Below, piece after piece: positions 29,071 to 37,310 of a DNA stretch of 64,000 bases. The position numbers were made by a program, and so were the translations under genes. How positions within the stretch are numbered: position 1 is the stretch's first letter; each line of letters starts with the position of its first letter. Below the pieces are notes generated by a model. That model was not told where the DNA came from and did no database searches. It saw nothing but the letters and a program-made list of their open reading frames with translations. Source of the DNA: Streptococcus sp. WB01_FAA12 (GTDB lineage Bacteria > Bacillota > Bacilli > Lactobacillales > Streptococcaceae); the NCBI RefSeq assembly GCF_012843315.1, contig NZ_JABAEX010000002.1, positions 62,001-126,000 of the forward strand. Reading direction: 5' to 3'.

Positions 29071-30033
29071 TTACATAATACAATTTTGAAGGCCTGAAGA
29101 ACATGCAATGCGTCCCTCTTTGTCGATGAGAATGGCTTCAATACCATCTAAACTTTCGACTTGCCAGAGGATAGAAGCGCTTCGTTCTCCGAAAAGGCGC
29201 GTTGTCCAAATCTCACCATCAACGGATTTATCAGAGATAATCGTTAGGCTAGCGAGTTCGGTTTCGACAGGGAATCCTGTCTTACTATCAAAAATATGGT
29301 GATAGTCTTTTCCATCTACTGTCAGGTGGCGTTCATAGATACCTGAAGTGACAACGGATTTGTTAGAAGCAGGAATGGTTAGGAGATGATTGCCACGAGG
29401 ATTTCGCGGATCCTGAATGCCGATCTGCCAGGCTTTCCCTTCTTTGGCTTGGTTATTCCCGATGGTGAGGATATTTCCTCCGAGATTGATCAGGGCAGAG
29501 GTGACACCGTGTGTTTTTAAATACTGGGCAACCTTATCTGCACTATAGCCCTTAGCCAAACAACCTAGATCGAGCTTCATTCCTTTCTTCTCTAAAAAGA
29601 CAGTAGAGCTAGTCGGATCTAACTTGATAAAATGTGGGTCAACTAGAGGCAAGACGGCTTCGATTTCATTTGGCTTTGGAAGCCGAGCATCTGAAAAACC
29701 AATTCGCCAGGTTTGAATCAAGGGACCAATACTGATGTTGAGATGGCTAGAGGGAGCTAGGCTATGCTCTAGTCCAAGAGCAATCAGTTCAAATAGGTCA
29801 GGATGAACCTTGACAGGTGCGATTCCAGCCTGGTAGTTGATTTCCATCAGTTCGGATTCTTGACTGTTGGCGTTGAAGCGGTATTCGAGCTCTTTGAGCA
29901 AGTCAAAAGCCCCTTGAAGCAGGGTTTCTGCCCGCTCATCTACTAATGAAATGGTGATAGTTGTTCCCATTAGCCGTTCAGAGTGCGAACGAAGAGGCAA
30001 GCTACCAGCTCCTTTCTCTTTATAGGAAATCAT
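29071..30033 (-). CDS. apbE: FAD:protein FMN transferase
   Basis: A 320-residue flavin transferase that moves FMN from FAD onto Thr/Ser of target proteins using Mg2+. Motifs are [11 protein letters not shown] near the N-terminus, GYSADKVA within [27 protein letters not shown] and the metal motif near [12 protein letters not shown]. There is no signal peptide or lipobox, so it should act in the cytoplasm, matching a cytoplasmic target. The ATG at 30033 has no clear SD; a start at the ATG before GTTITI is possible. First gene of the operon, with a cre-containing promoter shared back-to-back with nox. Confidence 0.88.
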   Translation of the reverse strand: MISYKEKGAGSLPLRSHSERLMGTTITISLVDERAETLLQGAFDLLKELEYRFNANSQESELMEINYQAGIAPVKVHPDLFELIALGLEHSLAPSSHLNISIGPLIQTWRIGFSDARLPKPNEIEAVLPLVDPHFIKLDPTSSTVFLEKKGMKLDLGCLAKGYSADKVAQYLKTHGVTSALINLGGNILTIGNNQAKEGKAWQIGIQDPRNPRGNHLLTIPASNKSVVTSGIYERHLTVDGKDYHHIFDSKTGFPVETELASLTIISDKSVDGEIWTTRLFGERSASILWQVESLDGIEAILIDKEGRIACSSGLQNCIM

Positions 30034-30090
30034 TCAATATAAGTTAGTTAAAGAAAAATTAAACCCCTTACATTTTCTTTCCATGTATCT

Positions 30091-30119
30091 AGCATACCAT
30101 AAAGTCAGCGTTTTCACAA
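30091..30119 (-). promoter_or_regulatory. apbE operon promoter with internal cre site
   Basis: On the minus strand: TTGTGA (30119-30114), 17-bp spacer, extended TGGTATGCT (-10 at 30096-30091). TGAAAACGCTGACT at 30116-30103 matches the cre consensus at 13 of 14 positions and sits between the two boxes. Confidence 0.6.
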
Positions 30120-30230
30120 ATAAATTTTAACAAAAGTCAAGAAATATGCTTAAAAATTGGAAGGAAATGAAACAAATAATATAGTAAAGAATAATTTTTT
30201 CTGAAAAAAAGAGAATTCCAAGCAAATACC

Positions 30231-30259
30231 TTGTAAACGCTAACAGCAAATGATATACT
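30231..30259 (+). promoter_or_regulatory. nox promoter with overlapping perfect cre site
   Basis: TTGTAA (30231-30236), 17-bp spacer, extended TGATATACT (-10 at 30254-30259). TGTAAACGCTAACA (30232-30245) matches the cre consensus at all 14 positions and overlaps the -35, predicting direct CcpA control. Confidence 0.75.
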
Positions 30260-30296
30260 AGAGGGGTAAATTAAATTTTAAAGGTGGAATTATTCT

Positions 30297-31676
30297 ATGA
30301 GTAAAATCGTTGTAGTTGGTGCTAACCACGCTGGTACAGCATGTATCAACACTATGTTGGACAACTTTGGACATGAAAATGAAATCGTAGTATTTGACCA
30401 AAACTCAAATATTTCATTCCTTGGTTGTGGAATGGCTCTTTGGATCGGGGAACAAATCGACGGCCCAGAAGGTCTCTTCTACTCTGATAAAGAAAAATTG
30501 GAAGCAAAAGGTGCTAAAGTTTACATGAACTCACCAGTTCTTTCAATTGACTACGATAACAAAGTTGTGACTGCAGAAGTTGAAGGTAAAGAACACAAAG
30601 AGTCTTATGATAAATTGATCTTTGCAACTGGTTCAACTCCAATCTTGCCTCCAATCGAAGGTGTTGAAATCGTTAAGGGCAACCGCGAATTCAAAGCAAC
30701 TCTTGAAAATGTACAATTTGTTAAATTGTACCAAAACGCTGAAGAAGTTATTGAAAAACTTGAAGACAAGAGCAAACACCTTGAGCGCATTGCCGTTGTT
30801 GGTGGTGGTTACATCGGTGTTGAGCTTGCTGAAGCTTTCGAGCGTCTTGGAAAAGAAGTGGTTCTGGTAGATATCGTAGATACTGTCTTGAACGGTTACT
30901 ATGACAAAGACTTCACACAAATGATGGCGAAGAACTTGGAAGACCACAACATCCGCTTGGCTCTTGGTCAAACAGTTAAAGCCATCCAAGGTGATGGAAA
31001 AGTTGAACGCTTGGTAACAGACAAAGAAACATTTGATGTGGATATGGTGGTTCTTGCCGTTGGTTTCCGCCCTAACACAGCTCTTGCTGATGGTAAGATT
31101 GAGCTCTTCCGCAACGGTGCCTTCCTTGTAGATAAGAAACAAGAAACATCTATCCCAGGTGTATACGCTGTTGGTGACTGTGCAACTGTTTATGACAATG
31201 CTCGTAAAGATACAAGCTACATCGCTCTTGCATCTAACGCTGTACGTACTGGTATCGTTGGTGCTTATAATGCTTGTGGACACGAACTTGAAGGAATCGG
31301 TGTACAAGGATCAAACGGTATCTCTATCTACGGTCTTCACATGGTTTCGACTGGTTTGACTCTTGAAAAAGCCAAAGCTGCAGGCTATAATGCAACTGAA
31401 ACTGGCTTTAACGATCTTCAAAAACCAGAATTTATCAAACATGACAACCACGAAGTTGCCATCAAGATTGTCTTTGACAAAGACAGCCGCGAAATCCTTG
31501 GTGCACAAATGGTTTCACATGATGCTGCTATCAGTATGGGAATCCACATGTTCTCACTTGCTATCCAAGAGCATGTAACAATTGACAAGTTGGCCTTGAC
31601 AGACCTATTCTTCTTGCCACACTTCAACAAACCATATAACTACATCACAATGGCTGCACTTACAGCTGAAAAATAA
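30297..31676 (+). CDS. nox: H2O-forming NADH oxidase
   Basis: Reduces O2 to water with NADH, regenerating NAD+ and protecting from oxygen in the cytoplasm. The 459-residue flavoprotein has the FAD motif [12 protein letters not shown] with H11, redox-active C44 in FLGCGMALW, an NADH-binding [13 protein letters not shown] and the FAD motif [11 protein letters not shown] single active cysteine (no disulfide CXXC) fits Nox-2 / CoA-disulfide reductase-like enzymes. SD AAGGTGG lies 10 nt before the ATG. Codon use is strongly biased, as for a highly expressed gene. Terminated 26 nt after the stop. Confidence 0.95.
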   Translation: MSKIVVVGANHAGTACINTMLDNFGHENEIVVFDQNSNISFLGCGMALWIGEQIDGPEGLFYSDKEKLEAKGAKVYMNSPVLSIDYDNKVVTAEVEGKEHKESYDKLIFATGSTPILPPIEGVEIVKGNREFKATLENVQFVKLYQNAEEVIEKLEDKSKHLERIAVVGGGYIGVELAEAFERLGKEVVLVDIVDTVLNGYYDKDFTQMMAKNLEDHNIRLALGQTVKAIQGDGKVERLVTDKETFDVDMVVLAVGFRPNTALADGKIELFRNGAFLVDKKQETSIPGVYAVGDCATVYDNARKDTSYIALASNAVRTGIVGAYNACGHELEGIGVQGSNGISIYGLHMVSTGLTLEKAKAAGYNATETGFNDLQKPEFIKHDNHEVAIKIVFDKDSREILGAQMVSHDAAISMGIHMFSLAIQEHVTIDKLALTDLFFLPHFNKPYNYITMAALTAEK

Positions 31677-31702
31677 TAGAAACATTATTTGATATGAAAA
31701 CA

Positions 31703-31733
31703 AAAAGTTGAGAAAAGATTCTCAACTTTTTTA
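31703..31733. terminator. Bidirectional terminator between nox and hlyIII
   Basis: AAAAAGTTGAGAA / TTCTCAACTTTTT with 4-nt loop, giving T runs on both strands; its last bases overlap the hlyIII stop codon. Confidence 0.9.
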
Positions 31734-32378
31734 CATGTAATAAACAATCGCGATATATTGGAGTGCAGATGCCGCTAGGATAAAGAGATGCCAAATCATG
31801 TGGAAATAAGGTTTTTTCTTAGCGTAAAATCCAGCTCCAACTGTATAACAGAGTCCGCCAGTTACCATGAGACTCCAGAAAATTGGAGTTGTTTGACTGA
31901 TAATGGCAGGAATGATAGCTAGAACCAACCAGCCCATAATCAGGTAAAGGGCAAGGCTGAATTTCTCATTAACCTTTTTAGCAAAGATTTTATAGAGGAT
32001 GCCAAAGATGGTTGTTCCCCACTGAATGGCAATGATCAGATAGCCAAACCAGTTATTCATCAAGGTCAAGACGACAGGCGTATAAGAGCCTGCGATAGCC
32101 ACGTAAATCATAGAATGGTCAATGATTCGCAAGACGTATTTGTGAGTCGAACCATAGGCCATAGAGTGGTAAATGGTTGACGAGAGGAACATGAGAAATA
32201 GACTGATAACAAAGATAGAAACGCCAAAAGACGATAAAAATCCATGTGCTTCATAACTATAGGTGGATGAAATAGGGAGTAAGATGAGCATGATGACGGC
32301 ACCGACAGCATGGGTCACGCTGTTGGCAATTTCTTCTCCAAAACTGAGCTTTTTACTGAGTTTTAGGCTAGTATTCAT
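31731..32378 (-). CDS. Hemolysin III (PAQR/YqfA) family membrane protein
   Basis: A 215-residue protein with seven predicted membrane helices and the PAQR metal-site residues: N-terminal GEEIANSVTHAVGA, SSTIYHS and the C-terminal HMIWHLFIL. The family includes adiponectin-receptor-like proteins; haemolytic activity was described for B. cereus HlyIII only in heterologous tests, so a role in membrane homeostasis is at least as likely. Its ATG overlaps the stop of the upstream DUF1836 gene by 4 nt with SD GGAGGTATCCC, showing translational coupling. Confidence 0.88.
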   Translation of the reverse strand: MNTSLKLSKKLSFGEEIANSVTHAVGAVIMLILLPISSTYSYEAHGFLSSFGVSIFVISLFLMFLSSTIYHSMAYGSTHKYVLRIIDHSMIYVAIAGSYTPVVLTLMNNWFGYLIIAIQWGTTIFGILYKIFAKKVNEKFSLALYLIMGWLVLAIIPAIISQTTPIFWSLMVTGGLCYTVGAGFYAKKKPYFHMIWHLFILAASALQYIAIVYYM

Positions 32379-32821
32379 TGGGATACCTCCTCTTCTTTGT
32401 TAAGGATTAAGTCTAGAGTTTGATGATAGAGTTTAACCGTTTGACAGCTAGTTTGGATAATAGGATTTTCTGGATCGATTCCTTGGTTCATGTAGTCCAC
32501 AAAAGCATCGTAGAGCTGGTCTGAACTCGCTTGAGTTTGTAGAGTATTAAGTGTCTGAGCGATTTCTTGAATCGAAAAGACAGATTTGAGAGTAGTGATA
32601 GCAATCAAACGGGCAATCTGTTTGCGTTGGTATTTCTTCTTGTCAGGCTTTGTCAAGTAACCATGTTTGACATAGTTATTGACCATGGATGCTGTTAACC
32701 CCTTGTCTTTATCTGGAGAGATAGGGGCACAGACTTGATTGACATAAAGTAAAACCTGATCCAGATAGAGGTCAATGTTTGGAATGTCTTCCCATTTTGG
32801 GTAGGAAAAGTTAGAATTCAT
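32375..32821 (-). CDS. DUF1836 protein, putative MerR-like regulator
   Basis: A 148-residue cytoplasmic protein. The segment MVNNYVKHGYLTKPDKKKYQRKQIARL looks like the N-terminal helix-turn-helix of MerR-type proteins, the usual reading of DUF1836. The frame is open upstream, but ATG 32821 has a good SD (AAGGAG) and the earlier ATG does not. A strong promoter and an inverted repeat lie immediately upstream, suggesting autoregulation, and the gene is coupled to hlyIII by a 4-nt overlap. The regulated signal is unknown. Confidence 0.75.
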   Translation of the reverse strand: MNSNFSYPKWEDIPNIDLYLDQVLLYVNQVCAPISPDKDKGLTASMVNNYVKHGYLTKPDKKKYQRKQIARLIAITTLKSVFSIQEIAQTLNTLQTQASSDQLYDAFVDYMNQGIDPENPIIQTSCQTVKLYHQTLDLILNKEEEVSQ

Positions 32822-32836
32822 TTCCAACTCCTTTTT

Positions 32837-32884
32837 ATCTAGTTTCAATAACTAGATTATAAAATAATAAAAAACAAAAGTCAA
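32837..32884 (-). promoter_or_regulatory. DUF1836-hlyIII promoter with operator-like inverted repeat
   Basis: On the minus strand: TTGACT (32884-32879), 17-bp spacer, TATAAT (32861-32856). The perfect inverted repeat ATCTAGTT-N5-AACTAGAT (32837-32857) covers the predicted transcription start and touches the -10. Confidence 0.75.
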
Positions 32885-32895
32885 GTTTCAACTGC

Positions 32896-32938
32896 TTGTA
32901 GAAAGCCCTAAATTATGCTATGATGAGAGAAACTAGTT
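32896..32938 (+). promoter_or_regulatory. GNAT-ogt promoter with AACTAGTT at +1
   Basis: TTGTAG (32896-32901), 17-bp spacer, extended TGCTATGAT (-10 at 32919-32924). AACTAGTT at 32931-32938 lies at the predicted +1 and repeats the half-site of the operator in the divergent promoter. Confidence 0.6.
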
Positions 32939-32955
32939 AGAAATGAGGGGAAAAG

Positions 32956-33450
32956 ATGGAGATTCGCTTAGCTTTTCCAAACGAAGTAGATGCAATCATG
33001 CAGGTGATGGAGGATGCCAAAAAGTGTTTAGCCGAGTCTGGCAGTGACCAGTGGCAAAATGGCTATCCAAATGCTGACATCATTATTGATGATATTATCT
33101 CTGGTCAAGCCTATGTAGCCTTGGAAGAAGGAGAATTACTAGCCTATGCTGCTGTGACCAAGAGTCCTGAGGAAGCCTATGAAGCGATTTATGAAGGAAG
33201 TTGGCAGAGGGGAGAGTCAGAATATCTGATCTTTCACCGTATCGCTGTGGCAGCAGATGTCCAAGGACAAGGGGTTGCTCAGACTTTCCTAGAAGGCTTG
33301 ATTGAAGGTTTTGATTATCTAGATTTTCGTTCAGATACGCATGCAGAAAACAAGACCATGCAGCATATCTTTGAAAAGCTAGGCTTCCAACAGGTTGGTA
33401 AGGTTCCAGTTGATGGGGAACGTTTGGCCTATCAGAAATTAAAAAAATGA
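32956..33450 (+). CDS. GNAT-family N-acetyltransferase
   Basis: A 164-residue cytoplasmic acetyl-CoA-dependent acetyltransferase. The fold signature is visible as ALEEGELLAYAAV (beta 2-3), YLIFHRIAVAADVQGQGVAQ (beta 4 plus the pyrophosphate-binding Q-x-x-G-x-G/A loop) and ENKTMQHIFEKLGFQQVG. The substrate is unknown. SD GAGGGGAAAAG precedes the ATG. Its stop overlaps the ATG of ogt by 4 nt (ATGA), so the two are coupled. Confidence 0.85.
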   Translation: MEIRLAFPNEVDAIMQVMEDAKKCLAESGSDQWQNGYPNADIIIDDIISGQAYVALEEGELLAYAAVTKSPEEAYEAIYEGSWQRGESEYLIFHRIAVAADVQGQGVAQTFLEGLIEGFDYLDFRSDTHAENKTMQHIFEKLGFQQVGKVPVDGERLAYQKLKK

Positions 33451-33962
33451 AGCAGAATAAGTACGTAAAAATGCTCTACCCGTCGCCAATTGGGACCTTA
33501 TCCTTAGTTGCTGACGAGCAATATCTGTATGGAATTTGGGTGCAGGACCAGAAGCATTTTGAGAGGGGATTAGGAGATAAAACAATAGAAGAGGTTGTTA
33601 ATCATCCTGTATTAGAGCAAGTTATTTCCTATTTAGATACCTATTTCGAAGGCAGTGTTCAGGACCTATCAGACTTACCTTTGGCTCCTATTGGAACGGA
33701 TTTTGAAAAGCGAGTCTGGACTTATTTACAGGCCATTCCTTATGGTCAGACAGTAACTTACGGACAAATAGCGCAAGACCTGCAAGTGGCTTCTGCTCAA
33801 GCGATTGGCGGAGCAGTGGGGCGTAATCCTTGGTCCATACTCGTACCCTGCCATCGTGTGCTGGGATCAGGCAATCGTCTGACAGGCTATGCATCTGGAG
33901 TCGAAAAGAAAGCCTGGCTCTTGCAACATGAAGGTGCAGCATTTCAAGAAAATAAAAAATAG
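33447..33962 (+). CDS. ogt: Methylated-DNA-protein-cysteine methyltransferase
   Basis: Repairs O6-alkylguanine by transferring the alkyl group to its own cysteine. The 171-residue protein has the acceptor C135 in the PCHRV motif, followed by GYASG, and the DNA-binding segment IPYGQTVTYGQIA with the arginine finger region AVGRNP. Single-domain Ogt type, without an Ada DNA-binding part. Translationally coupled to the upstream acetyltransferase; an ArsC/Spx-like gene follows 12 nt downstream. Confidence 0.92.
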   Translation: MKQNKYVKMLYPSPIGTLSLVADEQYLYGIWVQDQKHFERGLGDKTIEEVVNHPVLEQVISYLDTYFEGSVQDLSDLPLAPIGTDFEKRVWTYLQAIPYGQTVTYGQIAQDLQVASAQAIGGAVGRNPWSILVPCHRVLGSGNRLTGYASGVEKKAWLLQHEGAAFQENKK

Positions 33963-33974
33963 AAAGAAAATAAG

Positions 33975-34331
33975 ATGTTAGAATTTATCGAATATCCAAA
34001 ATGTTCAACTTGTAAGAAAGCAAAAAATGAATTGGATAAACTTGGACTGGAATACCAAGATGTCCACATCGTAGAAGAAACACCAAGTGAGGACGTGATT
34101 TTGAAGTGGTTGGAAACTTCCGGTTTTGAAGTGAAACAATTTTTCAATACTAGCGGGATTAAATACCGCGAACTGGGCCTAAAAGATAAGGTGGGAAGTT
34201 TGTCAAAACAAGAAGCAGCCAAGCTTCTAGCCAGTGATGGCATGTTATTGAAACGTCCAATTCTGGTGGAAAACGGTGCTGTGAAACAAATCGGCTATAG
34301 AAAATCATACGGGGAACTGGGATTGAAATAG
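33975..34331 (+). CDS. ArsC/Spx-family protein
   Basis: A 118-residue thioredoxin-fold protein of the ArsC/Spx/YffB family. EYPKCSTCKKAKNEL gives C10 and C13 (CxxC), as in Spx and MgsR; LLKRPILVENG is the conserved C-terminal arginine motif. The length fits both Spx regulators and YffB/ArsC-like reductases; the body lacks clear matches to the Spx surface that contacts RNA polymerase, so I leave the role open. Third gene of the GNAT-ogt unit. Confidence 0.85.
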   Translation: MLEFIEYPKCSTCKKAKNELDKLGLEYQDVHIVEETPSEDVILKWLETSGFEVKQFFNTSGIKYRELGLKDKVGSLSKQEAAKLLASDGMLLKRPILVENGAVKQIGYRKSYGELGLK

Positions 34332-34451
34332 TTTTTATCTATCTCCTTGATAGGTAAAATATATGGCTTCCCTGTTTTAAAGTGTGATAAACTAGAAGGT
34401 AGACAAAGTCTGCTTTACCCGTAGCAAATAATTTGCTTGCGAGCAGAAGTA

Positions 34452-34460
34452 TGGTAGAAT
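34452..34460 (+). promoter_or_regulatory. Extended -10 promoter of the amino-acid ABC operon
   Basis: TGGTAGAAT with TAGAAT at 34455-34460; predicted leader of about 21 nt with SD CAGGAGAGG before ATG 34488. The rest of 34332-34451 shows no gene. Confidence 0.5.
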
Positions 34461-34487
34461 GAATCATTATCAGGAGAGGATGTTTTT

Positions 34488-35288
34488 ATGACTGTTACAA
34501 CATTTTTAGCATCAGATTGGTACCAAAGTTTGATGCAACTCATTCCGGATGGTAAGCTCTTTAGTTTGCGTTCGGTCTTTGATGGAATTCCAAGGATTGT
34601 CCAGCAACTGCCTACAACCTTGATGTTGACGCTTGGAGGTGCACTCTTTGGTCTGATACTTGCCTTGATTTTTGCCATTGTTAAGATCAATCGTGTTAAG
34701 ATTCTATATCCCTTGCAGGCCTTTTTCGTCAGCTTCTTAAAAGGTACCCCAATCCTAGTTCAACTTATGTTGACCTACTACGGAATTCCTTTAGCACTGA
34801 AAGCTATCAACCAGCAATGGGGCACTGGTTTCAATATCAATGCGATTCCAGCGGCACTTTTTGCGATTGTGGCCTTTGCTTTTAATGAGGCGGCTTATGC
34901 AAGTGAAACGATTCGTGCAGCTATTCTTTCTGTTAATCCAGGTGAAATTGAGGCGGCGCGTAGTTTGGGTATGACGCGAGCTCAAGTTTACCGCCGCGTG
35001 ATTATTCCCAATGCTGCGGTGGTAGCGACACCAACCTTGATCAACTCCCTCATCGGTTTGACCAAGGGAACTTCTCTAGCCTTTAGTGCGGGTGTTGTCG
35101 AAGTTTTTGCTCAGGCTCAGATTTTGGGTGGAGCAGATTACCGCTATTTTGAACGGTTTATCTCTGTTGCTCTCGTTTATTGGGTGGTCAATATCGGAAT
35201 TGAAAGTCTCGGTCGCTTTATCGAGAAGAAAATGGCCATTTCAGCGCCGGATGCAGTAACTACAGATGTGAAAGGAGACCTTCGTTAA
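34488..35288 (+). CDS. Amino-acid ABC transporter permease (His/Glu/Gln/Arg/opine type)
   Basis: A 266-residue inner-membrane permease with about five helices. TTLMLTLGGALFGLILAL is the first core helix of the HisM type, FLKGTPILVQLMLTYYGIP is typical of polar amino-acid permeases, and the EAA loop is EIEAARSLGMTRAQVYRRVIIPNA (in part). Length and motifs resemble cystine (TcyB-like) or glutamine permeases. Its stop overlaps the ATG of the ATPase gene by one base. No substrate-binding protein gene is adjacent, so a binding protein must be encoded elsewhere. Confidence 0.88.
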   Translation: MTVTTFLASDWYQSLMQLIPDGKLFSLRSVFDGIPRIVQQLPTTLMLTLGGALFGLILALIFAIVKINRVKILYPLQAFFVSFLKGTPILVQLMLTYYGIPLALKAINQQWGTGFNINAIPAALFAIVAFAFNEAAYASETIRAAILSVNPGEIEAARSLGMTRAQVYRRVIIPNAAVVATPTLINSLIGLTKGTSLAFSAGVVEVFAQAQILGGADYRYFERFISVALVYWVVNIGIESLGRFIEKKMAISAPDAVTTDVKGDLR

Positions 35289-36031
35289 TGATTAAGATTT
35301 CGAATTTAAGCAAATCCTTTTCAGGTCAGACTGTCTTGGATCATCTAGACTTGGATATCCAAAAGGGAGAAGTGGTTGCCTTGATTGGTTCATCTGGAGC
35401 AGGGAAATCAACTTTTTTGCGAAGCCTCAACTATCTTGAAACACCTGACAGTGGCTCTATTCAGATAGATGATTTCTCAGTTGATTTCTCTAAAATTACT
35501 CAAGAAGAAATCCTTGCTCTACGCCGCAAGCTATCCATGGTTTTTCAACAGTTCAATTTGTTTGAACGCCGAACAGCCCTTGACAATGTCAAGGAAGGCT
35601 TGGTTGTTGTCAAGAAATTATCGGACGAGGAAGCAACAAAAATCGCCAAGGAAGAGTTGGCCAAGGTTGGTCTTTCTGACCGTGAACAGCATTACCCTCG
35701 CCACTTATCAGGTGGGCAAAAGCAACGGGTTGCCCTCGCTCGTGCGCTTGCTATGAAACCAGATGTCTTGCTCTTGGACGAGCCCACTTCAGCCCTTGAC
35801 CCAGAACTGGTCGGCGAAGTAGAGAAGTCTATCGCAGACGCTGCCAAGTCAGGTCAAACTATGATTTTGGTCAGTCATGACATGTCTTTTGTAGCCCAAG
35901 TGGCAGATAAGATTTTGTTCCTAGATAAGGGGAAAATCATCGAGTCAGGCACACCGGATGAAATCATCAATCATCCGAAAGAAGAACGGACAAAAGAATT
36001 CTTCGCTAGTTACAAACGGACTTATATTTGA
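35288..36031 (+). CDS. Amino-acid ABC transporter ATP-binding protein
   Basis: A 247-residue ABC ATPase: Walker A GSSGAGKSTFLRSLN, Q-loop MVFQQFNLFERRTALDNV, signature LSGGQKQRVALARAL, Walker B VLLLDEPTSALDPELVGEV (in part) and H-loop VSHDM. The FNLF segment is typical of polar amino-acid importers such as GlnQ and TcyC. It pairs with the overlapping permease gene. A promoter for the next gene overlaps its stop codon. Confidence 0.92.
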   Translation: MIKISNLSKSFSGQTVLDHLDLDIQKGEVVALIGSSGAGKSTFLRSLNYLETPDSGSIQIDDFSVDFSKITQEEILALRRKLSMVFQQFNLFERRTALDNVKEGLVVVKKLSDEEATKIAKEELAKVGLSDREQHYPRHLSGGQKQRVALARALAMKPDVLLLDEPTSALDPELVGEVEKSIADAAKSGQTMILVSHDMSFVAQVADKILFLDKGKIIESGTPDEIINHPKEERTKEFFASYKRTYI

Positions 36032-36076
36032 TATAATAGTAAAAGGAAAACTCAGTTAGGTGGACTAGCTGAGTTT
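36029..36076 (+). promoter_or_regulatory. Promoter overlapping a stop codon, followed by a leader hairpin
   Basis: TGATATAAT (-10 at 36032-36037) begins inside the TGA stop of the ATPase gene. The hairpin AAACTCAG / CTGAGTTT (36048-36055 with 36069-36076) follows, with only a weak T-rich tail. It could end the ABC operon transcript, or act as a leader structure or attenuator for the DUF4059 gene. Confidence 0.5.
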
Positions 36077-36108
36077 ACTCTTTAAAAAAGATAGAAACGA
36101 GAGAGATC

Positions 36109-36333
36109 ATGCTGCTGCAACTATTTTCTTTATATTTCGAGAGTTTGATCTTAACGACCATTCTCGTCGTGATTTTTTTAGGGATTTGGATTGGATTGCG
36201 AGCTATGTCTGGTGTGGACAAGACAGCCAAGGCTCGCCAAGCTCATCTCTATGATATGATTATGATTGGGGTGTTGGTGATTCCAGTATTATCCTTTGCC
36301 GTCATGAGTCTCATTTTAGTTTTCAGAGCATAA
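36109..36333 (+). CDS. DUF4059 family small membrane protein
   Basis: A 74-residue protein with two predicted membrane helices (about 10-30 and 48-71) joined by a basic loop (GVDKTAKARQAHL). It matches the small streptococcal DUF4059 family, of unknown function. SD ACGAGAGAG is about 8 nt before the ATG. It sits between an amino-acid transporter and trxB, an arrangement I recall as conserved in pneumococci. Confidence 0.7.
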   Translation: MLLQLFSLYFESLILTTILVVIFLGIWIGLRAMSGVDKTAKARQAHLYDMIMIGVLVIPVLSFAVMSLILVFRA

Positions 36334-36398
36334 TGCTTGCTAAATAAACTTCAAACAGTTAGAATAAAGATAGTTACAACAAGAAAGAAGGAATCGAA

Positions 36399-37310
36399 AT
36401 GTACGATACGATTATTGTCGGTGCTGGACCTGCGGGAATGACCGCTGCCTTATATGCTGCTCGAAGCAATCTGAAAGTGGCTTTGATTGAAGGTGGTCTG
36501 CCAGGCGGGCAAATGAATAACACATCTGATATTGAAAACTATCCAGGTTATGCTAACATCAGTGGCCCTGGATTGGCAGAGAAGATGTTTGAACCTCTTG
36601 AAAATCTTGGAGTAGAGCACCTTTATGGCTATGTTGAAAATATTGAAGACCAAGGTGACTATAAGAAGGTAATCACTGATGATCAAGTTTACGAAACCCG
36701 TACTGTCATCGTGGCAACTGGGTCAAAACACCGTCTCTTGGGAGTTCCCGGAGAAGAAGAACTGAATAGTCGTGGTGTTTCTTACTGCGCAGTCTGTGAT
36801 GGTGCTTTCTTCCGTGATCAAGATTTGTTGGTAGTTGGTGGTGGAGATTCAGCGGTAGAAGAAGCCCTCTTCTTGACTCGCTTTGCCAAATCTGTCACTA
36901 TAGTTCACCGTCGCGACCAACTTCGTGCCCAAAAGGTTTTGCAAGACCGTGCCTTTGCTAATGAGAAAGTCAACTTTATCTGGGATTCTGTAGTCAAGGA
37001 AATCAAAGGTGAAAACCGAGTAGAATCAGTTGTATTTGAAAATGTAAAGACGGGTCAAGTGACAGAGCAAGCCTTTGGAGGTGTCTTTATCTATGTTGGT
37101 TTGGATCCTGTTAGTGATTTTGTCAAGGACTTGAATATTCAAGATCAGGCAGGATGGATTGTGACAGACAACCACATGAAAACTAGCGTTGACGGTATCT
37201 TTGCGGTTGGGGATGTTCGCCAGAAAGACCTTCGCCAAGTGACAACAGCAGTTGGAGATGGGGCTATCGCTGGTCAAGAAGCCTACAAATTTATTACAGA
37301 ACATAGTTAA
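36399..37310 (+). CDS. trxB: Thioredoxin-disulfide reductase
   Basis: A 303-residue NADPH- and FAD-dependent reductase that keeps thioredoxin reduced. FAD motif VGAGPAGMTAALYA, then GGLPGGQ, redox pair C130-C133 in SYCAVCDGAFF, NADPH motif VVGGGDSAVEEALFL and C-terminal FAVGDVRQKDLRQVTTAVGDG (in part). SD AGAAAGAAGG precedes the ATG. A BOX repeat begins at its stop codon. Confidence 0.95.
   Translation: MYDTIIVGAGPAGMTAALYAARSNLKVALIEGGLPGGQMNNTSDIENYPGYANISGPGLAEKMFEPLENLGVEHLYGYVENIEDQGDYKKVITDDQVYETRTVIVATGSKHRLLGVPGEEELNSRGVSYCAVCDGAFFRDQDLLVVGGGDSAVEEALFLTRFAKSVTIVHRRDQLRAQKVLQDRAFANEKVNFIWDSVVKEIKGENRVESVVFENVKTGQVTEQAFGGVFIYVGLDPVSDFVKDLNIQDQAGWIVTDNHMKTSVDGIFAVGDVRQKDLRQVTTAVGDGAIAGQEAYKFITEHS

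Noticed and set aside
31731..32378. hlyIII as a true haemolysin
   Set aside because: The protein is a PAQR-type seven-helix membrane protein with no secretion signal; toxin activity cannot be supported from sequence.
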